Origin: Arthrobacter_B citreus
GTDB taxonomy: Bacteria; Actinomycetota; Actinomycetes; Actinomycetales; Micrococcaceae
Reading direction: 5' to 3' (one strand)
Assembly (NCBI RefSeq): GCF_042429235.1
Contig: NZ_JBHMBA010000020.1
DNA length: 64,000 nt
Numbering within the stretch: the stretch's first letter is position 1; each line of letters starts with the position of its first letter. The notes beneath the pieces were generated by a model that had not been told where the DNA came from, did not search any database, and saw only the letters and a list, made by a program, of their open reading frames with translations. The position numbers were made by a program, and so were the translations under genes. Positions 34,413 through 42,344 of this stretch are shown here, one piece after another.

Positions 34413-35171
34413 CTAGCCCACTCCCGTCAGGGCCCTGACCGCCTGCTGCGTGATGGCGGCAACAAGGCGCGGCAGGGCAACGAAGACCACTCCGGCCAGC
34501 GTCAGCGTGAGCAGGATCTTCAGGGGGAAGCCCAGGGCAAAGGCATTTAGTGCCGGTGCCACTCTGGTCAGCAGCCCCAGCCCGGCGTCCGCCAGGAACA
34601 GGACCACCAGCAGCGGACCGGCAATCTGCACCGCTGCCACGAACATCTGGGACACCCCTGAGACCAGGGCGGACACCGGATCGGCCAGGGCTATTCCTCC
34701 TCCGAGCGGCAGGGCCGTGAAGCTGCGGACCAGCCCGCCGATGATCAGCTGGTAGCCGTCCGAGGCGAAGAGCAGGGCCAGCGCGGTCAGCTGGAAGAGG
34801 CGGGTGAACTGGGCGCCGTTGACCATGGACTGCGGGTCGAAGGCCTGGGCCAGGCTGAACCCGCCAAAGAGGTCTATCAGGTTTCCCGCGGACTGCAGGG
34901 CGGCGAAAATGACCAGCACCAGGAATCCCAGCACGAATCCCACTCCCAGTTCCAGCACCAGTGCCGTGAAGTACGCTGCCGTGCCGAGCGAGGTGTAGCC
35001 CTCGCTGGCCACCGGTGCGACGGCCAGAGCGAGTCCGATGCCCAGCATGGCCTTAACCCGCGCGGGGATGGCGTTGTAGGAAAAGGGCGGTGCCACCACC
35101 AGGAACGCGACCATGCGGGCGCCGGCCAGCATGACCGCCTCCAGCCACTCCTGGTTGACACTGATGCCCAT
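34413..35171 (-). CDS. fliR: Flagellar export apparatus protein FliR
   Basis: Membrane component of the export gate, with FliP and FliQ. 252 aa with about six hydrophobic helices; typical segments are VAPPFSYNAIPARVKAMLGIGLAL and GFSLAQAFDPQSM. The ATG at 35171 (MGISVNQEWLEAVML) shares one base with the fliQ stop (TGATG); the open frame upstream of it is only the fliQ region in another frame. Confidence 0.94.
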   Translation of the reverse strand: MGISVNQEWLEAVMLAGARMVAFLVVAPPFSYNAIPARVKAMLGIGLALAVAPVASEGYTSLGTAAYFTALVLELGVGFVLGFLVLVIFAALQSAGNLIDLFGGFSLAQAFDPQSMVNGAQFTRLFQLTALALLFASDGYQLIIGGLVRSFTALPLGGGIALADPVSALVSGVSQMFVAAVQIAGPLLVVLFLADAGLGLLTRVAPALNAFALGFPLKILLTLTLAGVVFVALPRLVAAITQQAVRALTGVG

Positions 35172-35446
35172 CAGCCGCCGCCCAGCAGGTGCGGAATCCT
35201 GGCAAACATTTCGTTGGTGAAGGAGACCATCTCGGAGATCATCCAATGCCCGCACACCAGCAGGGCGATGCCGACGGCGATGGCCTTGGGCACGAAGGAG
35301 AGGGTCACTTCCTGGATTTGGGTGATGGATTGGACCAGGGACACCGCAAAACCCACGACGAGCGCGGTGATGAGCACCGGTGCCGACAGCTTCGCGGCCA
35401 CCCAGAGCCCCTGAAGCCCGATGTCCAGGACCGAATTGGTATCCAT
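35171..35446 (-). CDS. fliQ: Flagellar export apparatus protein FliQ
   Basis: A 91-aa gate subunit with two membrane helices (~18-40 and ~52-72) separated by QSITQIQEVTLSFVPK, the family signature. It lies between fliP and fliR with one-base stop/start overlaps on both sides. Confidence 0.95.
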   Translation of the reverse strand: MDTNSVLDIGLQGLWVAAKLSAPVLITALVVGFAVSLVQSITQIQEVTLSFVPKAIAVGIALLVCGHWMISEMVSFTNEMFARIPHLLGGG

Positions 35447-36297
35447 CAGGTACCGCCCTGATAGCTGTTGATGAGGGAGGTGATGATCAGTCCCCAGCCG
35501 TCCACCAGGATGAAGAGCAGGATCTTGAACGGCAGCGAAATCATCACCGGCGGGAGCATCATCATGCCCATGGACATGAGGGCCGCGGACACCACCAGGT
35601 CAATGACCAGGAACGGAATGAAGATGACGAAACCGATGATGAAGGCTGCGCGCAGCTCGGAAATCATGAAGGCGGGAATCAGCGTCAGCAGTGGAACGTC
35701 CTGCGGGCTCTCCGGGTTTTCACGGTTCGCCGCCCGGGTCATGAGCGCCACGTCTTCTTCCCGGGTGTGCGCCAGCATGAACTGCTGCAGGGGTCCGGAG
35801 CCGGTGTCCAATGCACCGTCAAAGGTCAGTTCCCCGTTAAGGAAGGGTTGCACGGCCAGCGTATTAATCTCCGCCAGGACCGGCCCCATGATGAACAGGG
35901 ACAGGAACAGGGCCAGTCCGGCCAACACCTGGTTCGGGGGGATTGACGGCAGCGACAGGGCGTTGCGGGTCATGGCCAGCACCACGAAGATCTTCGTGAA
36001 GGAGGTCATCATCAGCAGCAGCGCCGGGGCCACCGACAGCAGGGTGATCCCGATCAGTGTGACCACCGCGGTGGATGGTCCGCCGTCGGCACCGTTAATG
36101 TCGATGCTCAGGCCTTCGCCGTCGTCGGGCGCGGAAGGGTCGGTGGGGGCCGCAGGATCCGCGGGCGGCAGCGGGTCGAAGGTCACGGCGTGGGACGGAG
36201 CCGCAGCGGCCAGCGAAAGTGCCAGCAGAATGCCGAACACAACGATGGCGAGGGCAAGGAACCCGGCAAGCCGCGGACGGTGGAGTGCGGCCTTCAC
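35446..36297 (-). CDS. fliP: Flagellar export apparatus protein FliP
   Basis: The core pentamer of the export gate. A cleavable-type hydrophobic N-terminus (~10-33) is followed by a Pro/Asp-rich segment and then the family motifs SLPSIPPNQVLAGLALFLS and MGMMMLPPVMISLPFK. 283 aa. GTG start overlapping the fliO stop by 4 bp. Confidence 0.95.
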   Translation of the reverse strand: MKAALHRPRLAGFLALAIVVFGILLALSLAAAAPSHAVTFDPLPPADPAAPTDPSAPDDGEGLSIDINGADGGPSTAVVTLIGITLLSVAPALLLMMTSFTKIFVVLAMTRNALSLPSIPPNQVLAGLALFLSLFIMGPVLAEINTLAVQPFLNGELTFDGALDTGSGPLQQFMLAHTREEDVALMTRAANRENPESPQDVPLLTLIPAFMISELRAAFIIGFVIFIPFLVIDLVVSAALMSMGMMMLPPVMISLPFKILLFILVDGWGLIITSLINSYQGGT

Positions 36298-36755
36298 CCG
36301 TTCCTGCCCCGGCGGAGGGCAGCGGCGGTCTGCCGCCAGGTGGCGGGCGAAAGGACGGAGCCGGCCAGAAGCGGATTCCCGGCGTCCGGCTGGCCGTTCA
36401 GGGCGTGGGCCGGTCCCTCGGCGCGGCGCCGCGGGCCGGTGCTGCGCTGGCCCGGGTTATGGACCGCCGCTTCAAGGTGCGCCGCGAAGCTGGCCTGCGG
36501 CGGGAGCTCCGCCTCGGAGGTGTGCAGGACGTTCACTGAAGCTTCGGTGACACCGAGCAGGAAGCGCTGGCCGCCGGTTTCCATCACCACCACCGATGCC
36601 TTGGGGGTGATGGCCTGCCGGGACACGACGCGGACCAGCGGCTCGGCGCCGGCGGCCCGCGCGCTGCGGGTCAGCCGCCGTTGGAACCACCAGACCAGGG
36701 CCAGGACCGCACCGAGCGACACCACGACCCGGAGGATCAGGGCGAGTGTTTCCAC
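36294..36755 (-). CDS. fliO: Flagellar biosynthetic protein FliO
   Basis: An assembly factor for the FliP ring. One N-terminal membrane helix (~5-24), then a short FliO domain (RVVSRQAITPKASVVVMETGGQ) and a disordered basic tail. The family is poorly conserved; the call rests on this motif and on its place between fliN and fliP. It abuts fliN without a gap. Confidence 0.85.
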   Translation of the reverse strand: METLALILRVVVSLGAVLALVWWFQRRLTRSARAAGAEPLVRVVSRQAITPKASVVVMETGGQRFLLGVTEASVNVLHTSEAELPPQASFAAHLEAAVHNPGQRSTGPRRRAEGPAHALNGQPDAGNPLLAGSVLSPATWRQTAAALRRGRNG

Positions 36756-37451
36756 CTAGCTGAGGCCTTCGGCAACGTCGAGGATCTTGGTGATGCGGAC
36801 GGCGTAGTCCTGGTCGATGACCACCACCTCGCCGTTGGCGATCAGGCGCCCGTTCAGGAGGATGTCGGCGGGCGCTCCGGCGGAACGGTCAAGTTCCACC
36901 ACCCGTCCCGGTTCCAGGTTCAGGACGTCACGGACGGCCATCCGGGTGTGGCCAATGGCCACGGTCAACGCCATTTCGACGTTGTTAATCCGGCTGAGCT
37001 TGCCGGCCATGGCTGCGTCATTGGCGGTCCCGTGGGGGGTGTCGCGCAGGCGGATGGCAAACCATCCGGCGCGGCCCTCGTGCCCGTGCAGTTCAAAGAC
37101 CACCGTGGACGGGTGGCTGAAGAGCGCTGAAGCGTCATCAATGTGGGTGTCGCCCAGGACGCCGACGCCGAGTGTCGAGCCCGCGGCCTCCAGCGCCGGG
37201 CGCAGGATGTCCGCTTCCGACAGGAACGGGGACGGGGAACCGGCGATGTCGGCAAGCGGCGTGCTGCTGTCGAGCACCAGCGCCAGATCCGCTGATTCGG
37301 ACCCGACGAAGGACGCTGTGACGGCCTGGGCCACTTCCTCGAGCGGCATGCCGCTGCCGGGAAACGGCAGCGGCTCCAACACGATGGAGGTGGGCAGCAG
37401 ACGGACAAGCGCCGATGCGGCGTCGGTGTGCAGGGATGTGGGGATGCTCAT
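36756..37451 (-). CDS. fliN: Flagellar motor switch protein FliN (long form)
   Basis: C-ring switch subunit. The C-terminal SpoA domain (~155-231) is typical: VEMALTVAIGHTRMAVRDVL, LEPGRVVELD, ADILLNGRLIANGEVVVID. The first ~150 residues are an extra domain not found in ordinary FliN (80-140 aa); in position it matches the CheC-like part of FliY, but the CheC phosphatase motif is not obvious to me. 231 aa. Overlaps fliM by 4 bp. Confidence 0.9.
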   Translation of the reverse strand: MSIPTSLHTDAASALVRLLPTSIVLEPLPFPGSGMPLEEVAQAVTASFVGSESADLALVLDSSTPLADIAGSPSPFLSEADILRPALEAAGSTLGVGVLGDTHIDDASALFSHPSTVVFELHGHEGRAGWFAIRLRDTPHGTANDAAMAGKLSRINNVEMALTVAIGHTRMAVRDVLNLEPGRVVELDRSAGAPADILLNGRLIANGEVVVIDQDYAVRITKILDVAEGLS

Positions 37452-38365
37452 TTTTTACTCTCCTCGGTACTGACGATGACGCCGGCCAGGCGTGAACCGC
37501 TGGAACCTGCCGCGGCCTGGGCCAACCGGTGGCCTCCAACCGTGACGTTCAGCGGGCGGTGGCGGGGATGGCCCAGGTTCAGGACATCGCCGACGGCAAG
37601 ATTCAGGACCATTGCCGGTTTCACCGGGATGGAATCCAGCTGCAGCAGGACCTCCACCGGGACGTGGGCGAGTTGCCCGCGGATCAGTTCCGCCGGCGGC
37701 GCTGAGGATCCGGTGCTTCCCACGGGGTCGAGCTGGGGCAGCAGGGCGCCGGCCGGAATGGCAACAGTGGCCGGGGCCACGTTGTCACCCACCACCATTT
37801 CGAAGGTCGCCACGATCATGGGGTCGGCCGACGCCGCTGCCTGGGCAAACTGGGAGTTGTACTGGATGGACGCCGGGGTCATTGGCGAGCGCAGTAGCGT
37901 TCCCAGGGAATAGTGCAGACCGTCCAGGGCATCATCCATGATGCGTCCCAGGAGCGCCTGTTCGATTTGCGTGAACTTCCGTTCCGGCGCCGCAATGGCC
38001 CCGGTGGCTCCAAGCATGTGTCCCACCCAGGACAGAGCGGCCGGGGTGGGGAACTGGATAACGGCCTTGGCCCCGATGTTGGGAACGTTGAACAGGACCA
38101 TTCCGGTGACGGCCGGCAGCCCGGCGGCGTATTCGTCGTAACTGAGGATCTCCACCCGTTCGCTGGTCACCTGGGACAGCACCCGGACCTTGGCGGTCAG
38201 CTGGGTGCCCCATTGGCGGGCAAAGGTGTCGAAGGCCATCTCCAGTACCCGGGCGTGCTCCCGGGCCAGGGTGGTGGGACGGCGGAAATCGTAGGCCTCC
38301 GGGGAGGCGGCGTCTGCGGGCACGCCAAGGGCAGTTGTTTCATGATGGACCGTCACAAGTGCCAC
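37448..38365 (-). CDS. fliM: Flagellar motor switch protein FliM
   Basis: C-ring switch protein, 305 aa, with the middle CheC-like domain (~40-220; FNVPNIGAKAVIQF) and the C-terminal SpoA domain (VPVEVLLQLDSIPVKPAMVLNL). It lacks the usual N-terminal CheY-P-binding peptide (LSQxEIDALL type): the protein begins MALVTVHHETTALG. The GTG at 38365 is the longest start. However, a sigma-28-like -10 box covers it, so a GTG at 38356 may be the real start for that transcript. No better start lies upstream. Confidence 0.92.
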   Translation of the reverse strand: MALVTVHHETTALGVPADAASPEAYDFRRPTTLAREHARVLEMAFDTFARQWGTQLTAKVRVLSQVTSERVEILSYDEYAAGLPAVTGMVLFNVPNIGAKAVIQFPTPAALSWVGHMLGATGAIAAPERKFTQIEQALLGRIMDDALDGLHYSLGTLLRSPMTPASIQYNSQFAQAAASADPMIVATFEMVVGDNVAPATVAIPAGALLPQLDPVGSTGSSAPPAELIRGQLAHVPVEVLLQLDSIPVKPAMVLNLAVGDVLNLGHPRHRPLNVTVGGHRLAQAAAGSSGSRLAGVIVSTEESKK

Positions 38366-38391
38366 TATCGGCAGCGGGTCCGGAGGCGTAA
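38365..38391 (-). promoter_or_regulatory. Sigma-28-type promoter upstream of fliM
   Basis: CTTAC, 15 bp from TTAC, then GCCGATAG (38365-38372). It matches the other flagellar promoters here in sequence and spacing. The -10 box overlaps the first base of the annotated GTG, so the transcript would start within the first codons. Confidence 0.6.
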
Positions 38392-38425
38392 GCCGTTCAC
38401 CCCGGCTTTCGGGTGTGCCGCCCGG

Positions 38426-39361
38426 CTAGTGCTGCCCGCCGGCTGGCTGCACGGCGGGCTGAGTGGCGGACGGGGTGGCGGAGGGCTGCGGGGCCGGCTG
38501 TCCGGCCGCAGGCTCGCCGGAGACGATTCCGGGAATCAGCTGCCGGACCTCTTCGGTCTGCCCCGACAGCACCACAATGTCCACCCGGCGGTTCTGTGCC
38601 AGCTCAGCCGATGATGTGCCCGGCGTCAGCGGGCGGGATTCCCCGAAGCCGACAGCCTTGACGCGGCTGAAGTCCACGCCTGATTCCTCCACCAGGTAGC
38701 GCAGCACCTTCACGGCGCGGGACGAGGAGAGCTCCCAGTCCAGTGCGTCGTCCGTGATCTGGCGAACCTGTGCGGTGTGTCCCTCCACTGAGGCGTGATA
38801 GGAGGTGGGGGCAACAATCGGGCCGATGGTCTCCAGGACTGTGACGGCCTGATCGGTGAGATCGGCGGCATCAGGGGCGAAGAACATTTCGGAGCTCACC
38901 AGCCGGATGGTCAGGCCGCGGTCGTCGATTTCGAACCGCACCGTGTCCTGCAGACCCTTCTCCTGAAGACCTGCCCTGATCCGTTCCTGGAGTTCGGTCA
39001 GGTCCTGGACCTCGGCGGCGGCAAGCGCTGCGGGATCGGTGGCGTCCGGAATTTCGAGGTCCGACTCCCCGGCGCCGGGCAGGCCGGCGTCCGGCTCAAG
39101 GATTTCCTTGTCGTCCACCTGCTCCGGCGTGGCGATGATCCCGACGGCGGTGTCCACCGTGTTGGATTCCACCGCGCCGAAGCCGGTGGCCAGGGACTCC
39201 CGGAGCTGTTCGAATTTTTTCTGGTCCACTGTGGACATGGCGAACAGGACGATGAACATGCACATGAGCACCGTCACCATGTCCATATAGGAAGCCATCC
39301 AGCGTTCGTCGGGGTGGTTTTCCTCATCCTCTTTGGGCCGACGGCGCCGCGGGGCGCTCAT
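38426..39361 (-). CDS. motB: Flagellar motor stator protein MotB
   Basis: Peptidoglycan-anchoring stator subunit. One membrane helix (~25-45) carries the proton-channel Asp in YMDMVTVLMCMF. An OmpA-type domain (~165-285) has VEGHTAQVRQ and SRAVKVLRYLVEESGV. A Pro/Gln/Ala-rich tail ends the protein. 311 aa. Its start overlaps motA by 4 bp. Confidence 0.94.
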   Translation of the reverse strand: MSAPRRRRPKEDEENHPDERWMASYMDMVTVLMCMFIVLFAMSTVDQKKFEQLRESLATGFGAVESNTVDTAVGIIATPEQVDDKEILEPDAGLPGAGESDLEIPDATDPAALAAAEVQDLTELQERIRAGLQEKGLQDTVRFEIDDRGLTIRLVSSEMFFAPDAADLTDQAVTVLETIGPIVAPTSYHASVEGHTAQVRQITDDALDWELSSSRAVKVLRYLVEESGVDFSRVKAVGFGESRPLTPGTSSAELAQNRRVDIVVLSGQTEEVRQLIPGIVSGEPAAGQPAPQPSATPSATQPAVQPAGGQH

Positions 39362-40164
39362 GCCGCCTCTTTGGTGTCTTTGATCTTGGGTTCTTTCGGT
39401 TCTTTCGCGTCGGCCAGGGCGTGGGCGGGGACCATGGCCCGCAGCCGCTCGCCGAGCAGTCTAGGCTGGCTCCCGGCCTGCAGGGCGAGGACTCCCTCCA
39501 TGAGCAGGACCATTTCATCGGCTTCCAGGTCCGCCAGCCGCTTCAACCGGGTGCTGATCGGAAGCCAGAGGAAGTTCGCCGAAAGCAGGCCCCACAGGGT
39601 GGCGACAAAAGCCGTGGCAATCATCGGTCCCAGCGTTGCCGGCGTGTCCAGGTTTTCCAGCACGTGGGTCAGCGACACCACGGTGCCGATGATGCCGATT
39701 GTCGGGGCGTAGCCGCCGAGTGCGTTGTAGAACTTGACGGGCACCTTGTCGGTGGCTGTCTTTGTGGCGATCTCGTCTTCGAGCAGGACCCGCAGTTCCT
39801 CGCCGTCGGTGCCGTCGGCAATGTTCTGGAGGGCAGTGCGCAGAAAAGGATTTTCCGCTTCCCCGGCGTCCTTTTCCAGGGCCAGCAGCCCTTCACTGCG
39901 GGCCTTTTCGGCCAGCGAGACCACGGAGGCGATGGTGACCCGTGGGTCGGGTGTCTTGCCCGTGAAGGCGCGGGGCAGGGCCTTGATGGACAGGATGAAG
40001 TCCTTGAGCGTCCCGCCCGCAAGGCCCACTGCCAGCGTCGCCCCAAACACGAGGATCATGGGTGCCGGCAGAAGGATGGCCGTGACGTGGGAGCCCTCAA
40101 GGGTGATCATCGCGTAAAGCGACCCAAAGGCCAGAACCAGCCCGATGATTGTTGCGGGATCCAT
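39358..40164 (-). CDS. motA: Flagellar motor stator protein MotA
   Basis: Proton-channel stator subunit with four membrane helices (near 5-25, 30-50, 150-172 and 185-205) and the large cytoplasmic loop that contacts FliG. Typical segment: YAPTIGIIGTVVSLTHVLENL. 268 aa. ATG shares one base with the flbD stop. Confidence 0.94.
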   Translation of the reverse strand: MDPATIIGLVLAFGSLYAMITLEGSHVTAILLPAPMILVFGATLAVGLAGGTLKDFILSIKALPRAFTGKTPDPRVTIASVVSLAEKARSEGLLALEKDAGEAENPFLRTALQNIADGTDGEELRVLLEDEIATKTATDKVPVKFYNALGGYAPTIGIIGTVVSLTHVLENLDTPATLGPMIATAFVATLWGLLSANFLWLPISTRLKRLADLEADEMVLLMEGVLALQAGSQPRLLGERLRAMVPAHALADAKEPKEPKIKDTKEAA

Positions 40165-40487
40165 TACATTTTCCTAGGACGAAGTGGCACGGTAACGCCT
40201 GCCGGGCGGCTCTCGCCGGAGCGCCCGGGATCAGTGTCGGTGGCGGAGGGAACGAGGCCCAGGGGCTGCCCGGGCCGGAAGTCGCCAGGCGGGATGTCGC
40301 GGGCCATGGAAATCACCCGGGCACGGTAGCCGGCAATCAGCTCGATGACTTCGGCGAGGCTTTCGGTGACGATGTATTTGGCGCCGTCGACCATCACCAG
40401 AGTGGTGTCCGGGGTGGAATGGATCCGCTCTATGAGGTCCGGATTAATGGCGAACCGGGCATCGTTCAGCCGTGTAAGAACAATCAT
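40164..40487 (-). CDS. flbD: FlbD family protein
   Basis: A small protein usually found before motA in Gram-positive and actinobacterial flagellar loci; its role is not settled. The conserved part is residues ~1-60 (MIVLTRLNDARFAINPDLIERI, then VDGAKYIVTESLAEVIELI). The Pro/Arg-rich tail to 107 aa is specific. First gene of flbD-motA-motB, with a sigma-28-type promoter upstream. Confidence 0.88.
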   Translation of the reverse strand: MIVLTRLNDARFAINPDLIERIHSTPDTTLVMVDGAKYIVTESLAEVIELIAGYRARVISMARDIPPGDFRPGQPLGLVPSATDTDPGRSGESRPAGVTVPLRPRKM

Positions 40488-40533
40488 GAGCCCGTCCCGG
40501 TCGTAGAGCTGGCTTCAAGAGCCATCACTTCTA

Positions 40534-40560
40534 CAGTCGGCTTCCCGGCGCTGTTCGTTA
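40534..40560 (-). promoter_or_regulatory. Sigma-28-type promoter of flbD-motA-motB
   Basis: CTAAC (TAAC at 40557-40560), 15 bp, GCCGACTG (40534-40541). The -35 part is identical to those of fliC and flgN; the -10 part differs from GCCGATAG at two positions. It is about 45 bp upstream of the flbD ATG and downstream of the flgE terminator. Confidence 0.55.
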
Positions 40561-40569
40561 GGAAGAGAA

Positions 40570-40611
40570 AAGCCTCACCGGTCCCCTGATGTAGATGGAC
40601 CGGTGAGGCTT
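40570..40611 (-). terminator. Terminator of the flgB-flgE operon
   Basis: A perfect 14-bp stem (AAGCCTCACCGGTC and its complement) with a 14-nt loop lies 6 bp after the flgE stop and is followed by a T-rich TTCTCTTCC. It closes the operon and isolates flbD-motA. Confidence 0.8.
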
Positions 40612-40616
40612 GTCAC

Positions 40617-41783
40617 TTAGCGCTTGAGGTTTGTCAGTTCCTGCAGGACCTCATCGGAGGTGGTGATGATTCGTGCGTTGGCCTGGAAGCCGCGCTGGGC
40701 GACAATCAGGTTGGTGAATTCCTGGGAAAGGTCCACATTGGACATTTCCAGGGAGCCGGCGGCAACGGCGCCGTTGCCGCCCACACCGGGACCGCCCACC
40801 ACTGCCGCACCGGAGTTGGCCGTGGCGACATACGACGAGCCGCCAATCTTTTCGAGTCCGCCCGGGTTGGTGAATCCTGCCAGCACGATGCGTCCCAGCG
40901 CCTGCTTGGATCCGTTGGAGAAGGAGCCGACAAGCGTTCCGTCCGCAGCCATCGACCAGGAATCCAGGGTTCCGGCGCTGCGGCCGTTCTGGGATGAGAC
41001 GGCAACCGTGTCGACGTCTGCGTAACCGGTGATGGCGGAGAGGTCCACTGCAACACCGCCAACGGTGAGGACCGCATCCGCAGGAGCGTTGAGTTTACCG
41101 GCGGTGAAGGCCAAGGGCACAGTCGTTGCATCCTTCGCTGAGACGTCCCAGCCGTCGGCGGTGCGTGTGAAGGTTACCGGCAGGGACGAGGATTCGCCGT
41201 TGGCGTTGAAGACCTCCAGGTCCCGGACAAGCTTGGTGCCGGGATCGGCGTCTTCGGGCAGGTTTCCGGTGAGTGCCGCATTGGTGGTTGCGGCTGCCGG
41301 TGCAATGGCACCGGAGGGAATGGTGAGGTCGGTGAGCGCGCCGCCGGCGGCGACGACGCCGTCGGCCGCTCCCCAGCCCTGGACCAGGCTGCCGTCGGCG
41401 GTGACCAGCCGGCCGCTGGCATCAACGTTGAAGGATCCGGCGCGGGTGTACTGGGTCTGGCCGCCCTGGCGGGTGACGAAGAAGCCGTCGCCGTCAATCA
41501 TCATGTCGGTGCCGCGGCCGGTGGCCTGTGCCGAGCCCTGCGCGAAGTTGGTGCTGATGCCCGCTACCTGCACGCCCAACCCAACCTGTGCTGGGTTTCC
41601 ACCGCCGGCGTCGGCCCCCGGGGCGGTGGCGCCCTGTGTGAGCTGCGACAGCGTGTCCTGGAACTGGACCGCCGTGGCCTTGTAGCCGGAGGTGTTGACG
41701 TTGGCGATGTTGTTGCCGGTGACGTCAAGCATGGTCTGGTGCGAACGAAGTCCGGATATGCCGGAGTACAGGGAACGGAGCAT
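40617..41783 (-). CDS. flgE: Flagellar hook protein FlgE
   Basis: The hook subunit. N-terminal rod/hook motif LYSGISGLRSHQTMLDVTGNNIANVNTSGYKA and C-terminal VDLSQEFTNLIVAQRGFQANARIITTSDEVL are the paired coiled-coil ends of the family. 388 aa, a compact FlgE. It is the last gene of the flgB operon, 12 bp after flgD and just before a strong terminator. No flgF/flgG-like rod gene is present beside it. Confidence 0.95.
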   Translation of the reverse strand: MLRSLYSGISGLRSHQTMLDVTGNNIANVNTSGYKATAVQFQDTLSQLTQGATAPGADAGGGNPAQVGLGVQVAGISTNFAQGSAQATGRGTDMMIDGDGFFVTRQGGQTQYTRAGSFNVDASGRLVTADGSLVQGWGAADGVVAAGGALTDLTIPSGAIAPAAATTNAALTGNLPEDADPGTKLVRDLEVFNANGESSSLPVTFTRTADGWDVSAKDATTVPLAFTAGKLNAPADAVLTVGGVAVDLSAITGYADVDTVAVSSQNGRSAGTLDSWSMAADGTLVGSFSNGSKQALGRIVLAGFTNPGGLEKIGGSSYVATANSGAAVVGGPGVGGNGAVAAGSLEMSNVDLSQEFTNLIVAQRGFQANARIITTSDEVLQELTNLKR

Positions 41784-41795
41784 GGGAAACGCCTT

Positions 41796-42323
41796 TCAGC
41801 TATTAAGAACGGGAGGTAGGGAAGAACCGGGCGCTGCAGCGGGAGTTTCCCCGTCAGGATCCGGAGTTGGAGCCGGTGGTGATACAGGGGATGGTTCCGC
41901 GGGCGGAACCACCGAAGAGTCGACGACGCCGGAGATCCAGTCGAGCTGGATTTCCTTGCCGCCCACGGTGACGGTCGGCACTGCGTTGACGAAGGAAACC
42001 GAAGTGGCAACTCCGGTCACTTCCACACCGTCGGGACCGGTGTAGCTCACGGTCCGGCCGATGAGGGCGGCTGCGGATGTGCGCATCTGCAGGGAGAAGT
42101 TTTCCTCGTCCAGCCCGGCCATGGTGGTCAGCTGCTCCATCATGGCCAGTTCAGTGGTCTGGGAGATCATCTGGTTGGTGTCCATGGGCGAGCTGGGGTC
42201 CTGGTTGCGCAGCTGGGTCACCAGAAGGTGCATAAAGACCTCGCTGTCCATGGTCTGCTTCGGGTTACGCACGGCTTCAGCGGTTTGGACGCCGCTGGAC
42301 GGTGACACTGCCTCAATGGGCAC
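41796..42323 (-). CDS. flgD: Hook assembly protein FlgD
   Basis: Hook cap scaffolding. The conserved N-terminal part (~20-100) has MDSEVFMHLLVTQLRNQDPSSPMDTNQMISQTTELAMMEQL. The rest (TVGGKEIQLDWISGV) is followed by a Pro/Ala-rich tail. At 175 aa it lacks most of the C-terminal FlgD Ig/tudor domains, as in many Gram-positives. GTG start. Confidence 0.92.
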   Translation of the reverse strand: MPIEAVSPSSGVQTAEAVRNPKQTMDSEVFMHLLVTQLRNQDPSSPMDTNQMISQTTELAMMEQLTTMAGLDEENFSLQMRTSAAALIGRTVSYTGPDGVEVTGVATSVSFVNAVPTVTVGGKEIQLDWISGVVDSSVVPPAEPSPVSPPAPTPDPDGETPAAAPGSSLPPVLNS

Positions 42324-42344
42324 GGGTGTTTCTCCTCTTCGTGT

